Below, one piece after another: positions 16,175-24,371 of a stretch of DNA of 64,000 bases (the stretch's first letter is position 1; each line of letters opens with the position of its first letter). This DNA comes from Marmoricola endophyticus. GTDB lineage: Bacteria; Actinomycetota; Actinomycetes; Propionibacteriales; Nocardioidaceae. Location of the stretch: assembly GCF_014644415.1 (NCBI RefSeq), contig NZ_BMKQ01000001.1:648569-712568 (forward strand), written 5' to 3'. The position numbers and the translations under genes were made by a program. The notes under the pieces are model-generated. The model searched no databases. It saw only the letters and a program-made list of their open reading frames with translations, and had not been told where the DNA came from.

Positions 16175-17506
16175 CTAGAGGCGCCGCAGCACGGCGAGGA
16201 ACATCGCGTCGGTGCCGTGCCGGTGGGGCCACAGCTGCACCGTGCCGGGCAGGTGCACACCCGCGGCGTCGACCGCCTCGGGCACGAGCGGCACCGCGTC
16301 GGCGAGGTCGACGTCGTCACGTCCGGCCAGGACCTCGCGCACCACGCCCGCGGTCTCCTCGACGACCGGGGAGCAGGTCGCGTACGCGACGACGCCGCCG
16401 GGTCGCGTCGAGTCCAGCGCCGACTCGAGCAGCGCACGCTGGAGCGGGACGAGGGCGGACAGGTCGTCGGGAGTACGACGCCATCGGGCCTCCGGGCGTC
16501 TGCGGAGCGCCCCCAGGCCGGTGCACGGGGCGTCGACGAGCACCCGGTCGAACCGGCCCGCCGCCCACGGCGGACGGGCGCCGTCCGCGGTGACCACGCC
16601 GGCCGTCGTCCCCACTGCGCGTGCCACGAGGCGAGCGCGATGCGGCTGACGCTCCGCCGCGACGAGCCGAGCGCCGCACTGGGAGGCGAGCGCCCCGAGG
16701 AGTGCCGCCTTGCCGCCGGGTCCCGCGCACAGGTCCAGCCACGCCCGGTCGGGGCCCTCGACCTCGGTGCGCGCGAGCGCGAGCGCGACGAGCTGCGAGC
16801 CGGCGTCCTGCACCCCGGCCCGCCCCTCACGGACCGCAGCGACCTCGCCGGGGTCGCCACCCTCGAGGACGACCCCGAGGGGGCTGATGCTCGGTGTCCC
16901 CGGGAGCTCGGCCACGTCGCTCAGCCCAGGACGCGCGACCAGCGTCACCGCCGGCCGGTCGTTGTCGGCGGCGAGCAGCGCGTCCAGCTCGTCACCGCGC
17001 TCCCCCAGCGCCTCGGCGAGCCGCTCGACCACCCAGCGCGGGTGGGAGTGCACGACGGCGGCGTGACCGACGGGATCGGCGTCGGGGTCCGGCGCCACCC
17101 GACGCAGCCAGCCGTCGAGGTCGTGCGCGCCGACCTTGCGCAGCACGGCGTTGACGAAGCCGGACGGCCGGTGCCCGACCCGGCGCCGGACGAGGTCGAC
17201 GGTGGTCGCGACGGCGGCATGGCTGGGGACCCGGGTGGCCAGCAGCTGGTGGACGCCGAGGCGCAGGGCGTCGCGGACCTCGTCGTCCGGCGGTCGGTCC
17301 ACGACGGCGGCGAGGACCGCGTCGTACGTCCCGAGGCCGCGGAGCGTCCCGCCGACCAGCTCGGTGGCGAGGGCGGCGTCGCGGCCGGTGACCGACCGCT
17401 CGCGCAGCAGCGCGGGCAGGGCGAGGTTCGCGTACGCGTCCTGGGCGTGGACCGCCCGCAGGACGTCGTACGCCACGAGCCGGGCGGGATCGACCTTGCC
17501 TGCCAC
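16175..17506 (-). CDS. rsmB: 16S rRNA m5C967 methyltransferase
   Basis: Methylates cytosine 967 of 16S rRNA. The 443-residue protein has an N-terminal NusB-like RNA-binding domain (about residues 5-140) and a C-terminal SAM methyltransferase domain with LDLCAGPGGKAALL, the DAPCTGLGALRRRPEARW motif and the catalytic-cysteine motif YATCSPV. The GTG start at 17506 lies 2 nt after the fmt stop. Ribosome-site evidence is weak; tight spacing suggests coupled translation. The open frame read further upstream belongs to a shadow of fmt. Confidence 0.94.
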   Translation of the reverse strand: MAGKVDPARLVAYDVLRAVHAQDAYANLALPALLRERSVTGRDAALATELVGGTLRGLGTYDAVLAAVVDRPPDDEVRDALRLGVHQLLATRVPSHAAVATTVDLVRRRVGHRPSGFVNAVLRKVGAHDLDGWLRRVAPDPDADPVGHAAVVHSHPRWVVERLAEALGERGDELDALLAADNDRPAVTLVARPGLSDVAELPGTPSISPLGVVLEGGDPGEVAAVREGRAGVQDAGSQLVALALARTEVEGPDRAWLDLCAGPGGKAALLGALASQCGARLVAAERQPHRARLVARAVGTTAGVVTADGARPPWAAGRFDRVLVDAPCTGLGALRRRPEARWRRTPDDLSALVPLQRALLESALDSTRPGGVVAYATCSPVVEETAGVVREVLAGRDDVDLADAVPLVPEAVDAAGVHLPGTVQLWPHRHGTDAMFLAVLRRL

Positions 17507-17508
17507 GC

Positions 17509-18435
17509 TCAGTCCAGCCGCGTGCCGTCGGGCAGGTCCGCTCCGCGGGCCCAGTCCACAGCGGCCATCGCGCGCCTGCCGGGTGGGGTCACCTCGCCGA
17601 GGGTCACGGGATCGGTGCCGGTGCCGACGTGCACACCCGCCCTCGTCGCGATGACCTCGCCGGGGGCGAGTGCAGGCGCCCCGGGGACCAGCGTGACCGG
17701 GCCGAGCTTCATCCGCTCCCCGCCGAGGGTGGTCCAGGCGCCGGGCGCCGGGGTGGTGGCACGGATCCGACGGCTCACCCAGGGGGCCGGCTCGGTCCAG
17801 TCGACCCGGGCGTCCGCCGCCGTGATCTTCGGCGCGAGGCTCACCCCGTCGGTGGGCTGCTCCTGGGGCCACACCGAGCCGTCGGCCAGCCCGTCGAGGG
17901 TGGCGACGAGCAGTCCCGCACCGCCCTCGGCGAGCGTGTCCAGCAGGGTCCCGGCCGTGTCGTCGGGGCGGACGAGCTGGGTCATGACACCGAAGGTCGG
18001 GCCGGCGTCCAGCTCCTTCACGATCCGGAACGTGGTCGCGCCGGTGACCTCGTCGCCGTGCAGGAGGGCGTGCTGCACCGGCGCCGCGCCACGCCACGCG
18101 GGCAGTACCGAGAAGTGCAGGTTGACCCAGCCGTGCTCCGGGATGGCGAGCGCGTCGTCGGGGACGAGGGCGCCGTACGCCACCACGGCCACGACGTCGG
18201 GCTCCAGCGCACGCAGCCGCGCCTGGAAGTCGGGATCGCGGGGGTGTGCGGGCTTGAGCACCGGCAGCCCGAGCTCCTCGCCCCGGACGGCGACGGGCGA
18301 GGCGGTGAGCACCCGCTTGCGGCCGACCGGCGCGTCGGGGCGGGTCACGATGCCGACCACCTCGTGGTCGGAGGTGGCGAGCGCCTCGAGCGGCGGCAGC
18401 GCGACGTCGGGCGTACCGGCGAACACGACGCGCAT
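17509..18435 (-). CDS. fmt: Methionyl-tRNA formyltransferase
   Basis: Formylates initiator Met-tRNA. The 308-residue length is standard. N-terminal MRVVFAGTPDVALPPLEAL, the formyl-folate site HGWVNLHFSVLPAWRGAAPVQ and the C-terminal tRNA-binding OB-like domain are visible. It lies 3 nt after def, its functional partner in removing the formyl group from new proteins, and just before rsmB, the usual actinobacterial order. Confidence 0.97.
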   Translation of the reverse strand: MRVVFAGTPDVALPPLEALATSDHEVVGIVTRPDAPVGRKRVLTASPVAVRGEELGLPVLKPAHPRDPDFQARLRALEPDVVAVVAYGALVPDDALAIPEHGWVNLHFSVLPAWRGAAPVQHALLHGDEVTGATTFRIVKELDAGPTFGVMTQLVRPDDTAGTLLDTLAEGGAGLLVATLDGLADGSVWPQEQPTDGVSLAPKITAADARVDWTEPAPWVSRRIRATTPAPGAWTTLGGERMKLGPVTLVPGAPALAPGEVIATRAGVHVGTGTDPVTLGEVTPPGRRAMAAVDWARGADLPDGTRLD

Positions 18436-18438
18436 CCT

Positions 18439-18981
18439 CTACAACCCCTTGCCGAGCATCGGGTGCGGCGAGACCTTGACCTGCGGCGGGCCGCCGAACC
18501 ACTCCGACTCCCGGATCACTCGCATCGCCTCGCGCCGTGACTCGCGGTCCAGCCGGTCGATGAACAGCACTCCGTCGAGGTGGTCGGTCTCGTGCTGGAT
18601 CGCCCGGGCGAGCAGCGCCGACCCCTGGACGACCAACGGCTCGCCGTGCATGTCGAAGCCGTGCGCGACGACGTCCTGGGCACGTAGGCAGTCGATGGAC
18701 AGGTCGGGGATGGACAGGCACCCCTCCGGCCCGAGCTGCGTCTCCTCCGACAGCGTCAGGGTCGGGTTGACCAGGTGCCCGGTCTCCCCCTCGACGTGCC
18801 AGGTGAACACCCGCAGGCCCACCCCCAGCTGCGGCGCCGCGAGCCCGGCACCGGGCGCGTCGAGCATCGTGTCGGTCAGGTCGGAGACCAGCCGGCGCAG
18901 CTCGGCGTCGAAGTCGACGACCGGCTTGGCGGGCGTACGCAGGACCGGGTCACCGAGCAGGCGGATGGGCTGGACGGACAC
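18439..18981 (-). CDS. def: Peptide deformylase
   Basis: Removes the formyl group from the N-terminal methionine of new proteins. All three family motifs are present: GAGLAAPQLG, EGCLSIP with the metal-binding Cys, and QHETDHLDG with the HExxH metal site. From GTG at 18981 the protein has 180 residues. This start is preferred over an earlier ATG at 19005 because TAGGCT (18994-18989) lies exactly 7 nt before it, the leaderless pattern seen elsewhere in this window. It would therefore have its own promoter despite following priA. Confidence 0.95.
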   Translation of the reverse strand: MSVQPIRLLGDPVLRTPAKPVVDFDAELRRLVSDLTDTMLDAPGAGLAAPQLGVGLRVFTWHVEGETGHLVNPTLTLSEETQLGPEGCLSIPDLSIDCLRAQDVVAHGFDMHGEPLVVQGSALLARAIQHETDHLDGVLFIDRLDRESRREAMRVIRESEWFGGPPQVKVSPHPMLGKGL

Positions 18982-19004
18982 CCGGCTCAGCCTAGGCGGC
19001 GGCA

Positions 19005-19113
19005 CCTACCCGTCGAGTGGTGCCCCGTACCGGTCCCAGTGGTGCGTTCTGCCGGACCGTCTCCGGCAGAACGCACCACTCGAGCCGGCAGGAGGCACCA
19101 CTCGACGGGTAGG
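19005..19113. repeat. Nested double palindrome between priA and def
   Basis: Outer arms of 20 bp (cctacccgtcgagtggtgcc, 19005-19024, and its exact reverse complement, 19094-19113) enclose a second perfect inverted repeat of 19 bp (19038-19056 with 19062-19080, loop ccgtc). All four arms share the core AGTGGTGC or its complement, so alternative pairings are possible. It follows the priA stop by 12 nt and precedes the def promoter, so it may end priA transcription. A dispersed REP-type element is also possible. Confidence 0.85.
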
Positions 19114-19125
19114 GGACGCGCACAG

Positions 19126-21195
19126 TCAGCCGAGGCGGAGGGGGTCGAGCTGGACGCGTACGTGCGACAGCTTGCGGGCCGAGCGGGTGCGCTGGAGGTC
19201 GCCGAGGGCGGTGGCCAGCGCCTCGCCGTCGGCGCGTGGGACCCGGACGACCAGGCGGAGCCGGCGCTCGTCGTCGGTGTGGTCGCGCTCCTCCTCCGGC
19301 AGCGGGACCGGGCCGAGGACGTCGGCGGCGCGAGGCAGCGCCAGCGACTCGCGGGCCTCCTCGAGCTCGGCCTCGCTGCCCGTCAGGGTCGCGATCCGGG
19401 AGGCCGGCGGCAGGTGGGCGGAACGCCGCTCCTCGATCAGGCGGTCGGCGAACCCGCCGGGGTCCCAGCGGACCAGGGCCTGCACCGCGGCCTCGCCGGA
19501 GTCGCCGACGACGAGCACACGACCGCCCGGACGCACCAGACCGGCCGCATCGCACCACCGGCGGTACGCCTCCTCCTCCGCACGCAGGTCGGCGCGGCCC
19601 AGCAGCAGCCAGGTGTCGAGCAGCACGACGGCGGCATAGCCGCCCTCTGCGACCGGCTCGGCCCCCGTCGTCGCCACGACGATCGCCGGCCGGTCCGGGA
19701 CCGTGGCGAGAACCGAGTCGCCGGCCGAGGTACGCACGGGTACGCCCGGGAAGCTGCGACCCAGCTCCTCGGCGGTGCGGTGCTCACCCACCACCGGGGC
19801 CCGTAGCCCGTGGCCGCCACAGACCGCGCAGGTCCAGCCCGGTGCCGGGGTCGCGCACCAGCCGCACACCGGGGCGGCATCACGGCGCGGGACGGTGAGC
19901 GGCCCGTGGCACACCGCGCAGGTCGCCGGCGTGCGGCAGCGGTCGCAGGCGAGGCGTACGGCGTAGCCCGCCCTCGGCGTCTGCACCAGCACGGGGCCGC
20001 GCTCGAGCGCGTCGCCGACCAGCCGGTGCGCCTCGGCCGGAAAGCGGGCGGACCGCGCGGCAGGGTCCCGCTCGAGCGCGCGGTCCGAGGCGCCGGCGAC
20101 CGCGACGGAGACCCGCTCGCGCACCCGGTCGCGAGGGGCGGAGACCTCTCTCGCCCACCCGGTACGCAGGAGGTACGCCGCCTCGACGCTTCGCGCCCAG
20201 CCCGCCACGACCGCCGCGCACCCGGTCTCACGGGCGCGCAGCAGCAGGACCTCCCGGGTGTGGGGGTACGGCGCGCGCGGCTCGGCGAAGAGGTCGTCGC
20301 CGTCGTCCCAGATCGCCACGAGCCCGAGGTCCCGGACCGGCGCGAACGCTGCCGCCCTGGTGCCGATCACGATCCGCACGGCACCCCGGGACACCTTCAG
20401 GAACGAGGCGTAGCGCCGCGAGGGCCCCTCGTCCGCACTGAGCACCACGTGCCGGTCCGGCCCGACCAGCGCAGTCAGCGCCGCGTCAAGCCGGTCGACG
20501 TCACGGCGGTCGGGGACGCAGACCAGCGCCCCGCGACCCGAGGCGGCCGTCCCCGCGGCCGCTCGGGCCAGCCCGTCGGCCCAGTCGTCGCCGGGCAGCA
20601 CCGACCAGACCACGCGGGGCGAGTCGCCTGCGGCGAGCCCGTCGACGATCTCCGCCCCTGTGTCGTACGACGTCCAGAGCGCGGGTGCCGGGGCGGCGAC
20701 CGGCGGCGCCACCGGGCTCTCCTGCTTCTCTGCCCTCGCGTGCCGCGGCGGCACCGCCAGGCGCAGGACGTCGGACCGGGTGCCGGCCCAGCGGGCGGCG
20801 ACCCGCGCCGTCAGCGCAGCCACCTCGGGGGTGAGCACCGACTCGGCACCGACCACGCGGCGCAGCGGCTGCAACCGGCCCGTGTGCGCGGACTCCGCCA
20901 CCCGCTCGAGGACGAACCCGGGCACCTCCTGACCGGCGAAACGCACCTTGACCCGGACGCCGGGCTGCGCCGCGGCGGCCATCGACTCGGGGACGAGGTA
21001 GTCGAAGGGCCGGTCCAGGTGCGCCAGCGGCAGGTCGACGAGCACCCGGGCGACAGGGTCGATGTCGGCCGGCACGGCCGGGGGCTTGGCCTTCGGCGCT
21101 CCTGAGCGGCGCACCTCGCGGGCCGTACGACGTGCGGCGTCGGGCAGCCCGGGCAGGCCCGGCTGCTCCTCGGCCGCCTCCTCCCCGCTCCCCAC
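19126..21195 (-). CDS. priA: Primosomal protein N' (PriA), helicase motifs degenerate
   Basis: A 689-residue PriA homologue for replication restart. The N-terminal DNA-binding region (VLVDLPLAHLDRPFDYLVPE) and the eight zinc-binding cysteines (CDRCRTPATCAVC and CGWCATPAPGWTCAVC) are intact. The helicase core is not: no GSGKT-type Walker A loop is present where ASGRGALVCVPD occurs, and the DEEH box reads IWDDGDDL. This is the known actinobacterial PriA, thought to lack helicase activity. GTG at 21195 is chosen because the family N-terminus follows and TTGGAT lies 7 nt upstream. It heads the priA-def-fmt-rsmB group. Confidence 0.92.
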   Translation of the reverse strand: MGSGEEAAEEQPGLPGLPDAARRTAREVRRSGAPKAKPPAVPADIDPVARVLVDLPLAHLDRPFDYLVPESMAAAAQPGVRVKVRFAGQEVPGFVLERVAESAHTGRLQPLRRVVGAESVLTPEVAALTARVAARWAGTRSDVLRLAVPPRHARAEKQESPVAPPVAAPAPALWTSYDTGAEIVDGLAAGDSPRVVWSVLPGDDWADGLARAAAGTAASGRGALVCVPDRRDVDRLDAALTALVGPDRHVVLSADEGPSRRYASFLKVSRGAVRIVIGTRAAAFAPVRDLGLVAIWDDGDDLFAEPRAPYPHTREVLLLRARETGCAAVVAGWARSVEAAYLLRTGWAREVSAPRDRVRERVSVAVAGASDRALERDPAARSARFPAEAHRLVGDALERGPVLVQTPRAGYAVRLACDRCRTPATCAVCHGPLTVPRRDAAPVCGWCATPAPGWTCAVCGGHGLRAPVVGEHRTAEELGRSFPGVPVRTSAGDSVLATVPDRPAIVVATTGAEPVAEGGYAAVVLLDTWLLLGRADLRAEEEAYRRWCDAAGLVRPGGRVLVVGDSGEAAVQALVRWDPGGFADRLIEERRSAHLPPASRIATLTGSEAELEEARESLALPRAADVLGPVPLPEEERDHTDDERRLRLVVRVPRADGEALATALGDLQRTRSARKLSHVRVQLDPLRLG

Positions 21196-21253
21196 GCCGG
21201 CGATCCAACCAGCCGCCGCCGACGTCCGGCGAGGTGGTGCGGCGCGCGACGGC

Positions 21254-22150
21254 TCAGACCGCGACCGGCTCGGGCACCTCGTCGGTGAGGATCGTCGCGC
21301 GACGCTCCTGCCGCACGGCCCAGACGATGCCGACGACCCAGGCGAGCGCGACGACGCCGGCCAGCAGACCGACCAGGCCGCCACCGGCACCCAGCGCCTG
21401 GGCGATGGTCGTGGTGTTGGTGAGGATGATCAGGCCGCCGGCCGCGACGCCGAGCACCCGCGCCGGGAGCCTCTTGACCAGCCAGGCAGCGAAGGGAGCG
21501 GCGATCACGCCACCCACGAGCAGCGCGCCGGCGTAGCCCCACTCGATGCCCTGGGACCCGAGGGCGAACAGGAACCCGAGCGAGCCGCCGACGGCGACGA
21601 CGAACTCCGAGGTGTCGATCGAGCCGACGACCTTGCGGGGCTCGAGACGACCGGACGAGAGCAGCGTCGTGGTGCCGACCGGACCCCAGCCACCGCCGCC
21701 GATGGCGTCGAGCGCCCCGCCGACCAGGCCCATCGGCGCGAGCAGTGCCGCGGCCGGGCGCGAGTGGAAGGTCGGTCGACGGCCGCCGAGGGCCAGGAAG
21801 CGGAACACGACGTACGCCCCGAGCGCGAGCAGCAGCCCCGCGATCCACGGCTTCGCGGCGTCCCCGTCGAGGCTGGCGAGGAACGTCGCCCCGACGAAGG
21901 CGCCGATGAAGCCCGGCACCGCCAGGATCGAGACCGTCCGCCAGTCGACGTTGCCCAGCTTGTGGTGGGACAGGCCCGAGGCGAGCGAGGTGCCGATCTC
22001 GGAGAAGTGCACGGCGGCCGAGGCCGCGGCCGGTGCGATGCCGACGGCCAGCAGGAGCGTCGAGGACGTGACGCCGTACGCCATCCCGAGCGAGCCGTCG
22101 ATGAGCTGGGCGAGGAGGCCGACCAGGCCGAGGACGATGAGCTTGCGCAC
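21254..22150 (-). CDS. TSUP (TauE/SafE) family membrane transporter
   Basis: A membrane protein of about 298 residues with eight or nine helices and the family's duplicated layout. The N-terminal QLIDGSLGMAYGVTSS and the SEIGTSLASGLSHHKLGNVDW segment are typical of TSUP proteins, which move sulfite, sulfoacetate, sulfonates or other small organic anions. GTG at 22150 is preferred because GGAAGG lies 8 nt upstream; a TTG at 22207 would add 19 residues without a ribosome site. The substrate cannot be told from the sequence. An AT-rich dyad lies upstream. Confidence 0.85.
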   Translation of the reverse strand: MRKLIVLGLVGLLAQLIDGSLGMAYGVTSSTLLLAVGIAPAAASAAVHFSEIGTSLASGLSHHKLGNVDWRTVSILAVPGFIGAFVGATFLASLDGDAAKPWIAGLLLALGAYVVFRFLALGGRRPTFHSRPAAALLAPMGLVGGALDAIGGGGWGPVGTTTLLSSGRLEPRKVVGSIDTSEFVVAVGGSLGFLFALGSQGIEWGYAGALLVGGVIAAPFAAWLVKRLPARVLGVAAGGLIILTNTTTIAQALGAGGGLVGLLAGVVALAWVVGIVWAVRQERRATILTDEVPEPVAV

Positions 22151-22200
22151 GAAGGGGACCTTCCGGACGAGCAGCCGCGTCGCGCGTCTGCCTTCTCGAC

Positions 22201-22226
22201 TGAACAACTAAATATTAGCGTGTTCA
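22201..22226. promoter_or_regulatory. AT-rich dyad, candidate operator
   Basis: TGAACA at 22201 and TGTTCA at 22221 form an inverted repeat around an AT-rich centre, CTAAATATTAG, which itself is nearly symmetric. It is one of the few A+T-rich spots in the window and lies between the divergent TSUP and antiporter genes. On the minus strand TAATAT gives a possible -10 box for the TSUP gene. Binding by a repressor is inferred. Confidence 0.45.
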
Positions 22227-22298
22227 TCGTCCCGATGTACTCGACTGCTGGACCCGGCGTGACAGCGGCGTGCAAGCGCGATGGCCCACGATGTCGGC

Positions 22299-24002
22299 AT
22301 GGACTTCACGATCCTGGCCGTCCTTGCCGTGCTCGTTCTCGTCGCCATCACCGTCCTCGCCCCACGTGTCGGCGTCGCGGCACCGCTGCTCCTCGTGGCG
22401 GCGGGCGTGCTGATCTCGCTGGTGCCGGGCGTGCCGACGGCGGAGGTCGACCCGGAGATCGTCCTCGCCGGCGTGCTGCCACCGCTGCTGTACGCCTCCG
22501 CGGTGAACATGCCGGCGCTCGACTTCCGCCGAGACCTGAGGACCATCAGCGGCCTGTCGGTGGTGGTGGTCGTCGTCTCCGCGGTCTCGATCGGCGGGCT
22601 CGTCTCCTGGCTGGTGTCCGGTCTGGGCTTCGCCGAGGGGACGGCTCTGGGTGCCATCCTCAGCCCGACCGACGCCGTCGCGACGTCGATCGTGCGCCGT
22701 ACCGGCGTGGCCCCTCGGCTGATCACGCTCCTGGAGGGCGAGGCGCTGCTCAACGACGCGACCGCACTGGTGCTGCTGCGCTCGGCGGTGGCGGCGGTCG
22801 CCGGCAGCGTCTCCCTGCTCGACGTCGGGATCGACTTCGTGCAGGCCGTCGTCGTGGCGGTCGTGATCGGCGTCGTGGTCGGCGGGCTCAGCCTGGGCGT
22901 CCGCGCACTCGTCGCCGACGCGACCCTGGCCTCCGCGATCTCGTTCGTGGTGCCGTTCATCGCCTACGTCCCCTCCGAGCGGCTGGGCGGGTCCGGTCTG
23001 GTCGCGGTGGTCGTGGCCGGTCTGATCACCGGCTACCGCGGCGTCGTCGAGCTCCGCGCGCAGGACCGGCTCGCCGAGCAGGTCAACTGGTCGACGATCG
23101 CCTTCCTCCTCGAGAGTGCGGTGTTCCTGCTGATGGGCCTGCAGGTCGGTCCGCTGGTCGACGACTTCCGCGCCGAGAACGGGTCGGTGGGCCGTCTGGC
23201 CCTGCTGGTGGTGATCGGTCTGGCGAGCCTGATGCTGGTCCGAGCCGCGTACGCGGGAGCCGTCCTGCTCTCGCAGCGGCGGATGCTGCGCAGCATCCCG
23301 GCGCTCCGACCGCGGATCGACCGGTTCCGGGAGTACCTCTCCTCCCCCGACGCGCAACGTCTCTCCGAACGCCGGCGGACCCGGGCACACGCCTCGCTGG
23401 TCCGCCACGAGTCCGACCTGCGCTTCTACGCCGAGCAGCCCCTAGGCCGGCGGGACGGCACGGTCCTCGTCTGGGCGGGGATGCGCGGCGCGGTGACCCT
23501 GGCCGCCGCGCAGACCCTCCCCTCCGACACCGCGCAGCGCCCGCTGCTGGTGCTGTCCGCCTTCGCGGTCGCGGTGCTCAGTCTTCTCGTCCAGGGCGGG
23601 AGCCTCGCCTGGCTCGTCCGGCGGCTCGGGGTCGAGGCCGACCGCAGCCGGACAGTGTCCGAGCAGGTGGACGCGCTGACCGCGGCCATGACCGATCTCG
23701 CCGATCAGCGCTGCGACGACGTCGCCAGGGACGGCCTCGACGGGGTGCCCGTCGACGACGCCGCGGTGCGACGAGCCAGGCAGGAGTCCCGTCTCGACCG
23801 GTCCACGAGCTGGGCGGGGCCGGAGGGTCCCGAGCAGGAGGACCGGATCGCGGCGTACGCACGGGTGCGCCGTGCCGTGCTGAGCGACCAGCGCAGCACG
23901 CTGGTCGAGATCCGCGCGAGCGGTCGCTACGACAGCGAGGCGCTCACCGAGCTGCTCACCCGTCTCGACCGGGCCGAGCTCGCGCTCTCCACCGTGGAGT
24001 GA
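22299..24002 (+). CDS. Na+/H+ antiporter of the CPA1 family
   Basis: A membrane protein of 567 residues: about twelve helices over residues 1-400, then a cytosolic tail of about 170 residues. Family motifs are LSPTDAVATSIV (ion-binding Asp) and EGEALLNDATALVL. It would exchange sodium or potassium for protons at the membrane. The ATG at 22299 is preferred over an in-frame ATG at 22281 because CACGAT lies 6 nt before it and the first helix begins there; neither has a ribosome site. The tail is charged and helical and may be regulatory. The transported cation is not determined. Confidence 0.9.
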   Translation: MDFTILAVLAVLVLVAITVLAPRVGVAAPLLLVAAGVLISLVPGVPTAEVDPEIVLAGVLPPLLYASAVNMPALDFRRDLRTISGLSVVVVVVSAVSIGGLVSWLVSGLGFAEGTALGAILSPTDAVATSIVRRTGVAPRLITLLEGEALLNDATALVLLRSAVAAVAGSVSLLDVGIDFVQAVVVAVVIGVVVGGLSLGVRALVADATLASAISFVVPFIAYVPSERLGGSGLVAVVVAGLITGYRGVVELRAQDRLAEQVNWSTIAFLLESAVFLLMGLQVGPLVDDFRAENGSVGRLALLVVIGLASLMLVRAAYAGAVLLSQRRMLRSIPALRPRIDRFREYLSSPDAQRLSERRRTRAHASLVRHESDLRFYAEQPLGRRDGTVLVWAGMRGAVTLAAAQTLPSDTAQRPLLVLSAFAVAVLSLLVQGGSLAWLVRRLGVEADRSRTVSEQVDALTAAMTDLADQRCDDVARDGLDGVPVDDAAVRRARQESRLDRSTSWAGPEGPEQEDRIAAYARVRRAVLSDQRSTLVEIRASGRYDSEALTELLTRLDRAELALSTVE

Positions 24003-24024
24003 CCCGGGCCGGTTCAGGGCTCGG

Positions 24025-24276
24025 TCAGCGCGCGCAGTCGATGCACAGCGTGGCGCCGGGGCGCGCCTCCAGGCGACCGGGTGCGATGGGTCCACCACAG
24101 CTCCGGCAGCGGCCGTAGTCACCACGTGCGTGCCGCGCCAGCGCCTCCTCCAGCCGCCGCTGCGTCGCCTCGGCGCTCTCCAGCACCGCAGCGAGCTGCT
24201 GGCGCTCGAAGGCGATGGTCGCGCCCTCGGGGTCGTGCTCGTCGTCGGCGTTGGTGTCCCTCGACGCGGCCTGCAC
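24025..24276 (-). CDS. DksA/TraR-type zinc-finger protein (start uncertain)
   Basis: The product ends with a C4 zinc finger, CRSCGGPIAPGRLEARPGATLCIDC, preceded by a helical region with DDEHDPEGATIAFERQQ, both typical of small actinobacterial TraR/DksA-family proteins that bind RNA polymerase. From the first standard start codon (GTG, 24276) it has 83 residues. However, the same frame is open and coding-like for 33 more codons up to a CTG at 24375 that overlaps the metK stop, and relatives normally carry such an N-terminal helical hairpin. The gene follows metK on the same strand. Confidence 0.75.
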   Translation of the reverse strand: MQAASRDTNADDEHDPEGATIAFERQQLAAVLESAEATQRRLEEALARHARGDYGRCRSCGGPIAPGRLEARPGATLCIDCAR

Positions 24277-24371
24277 GTCGGCCAGGTCGGCGCGGAGCGC
24301 AGCGACCCGCGCCCCGGCATCGGCCAGGGCGCGGGTCAGCTGGTCGCGCAGGGGGTCCCCCTGGGAGGCGC

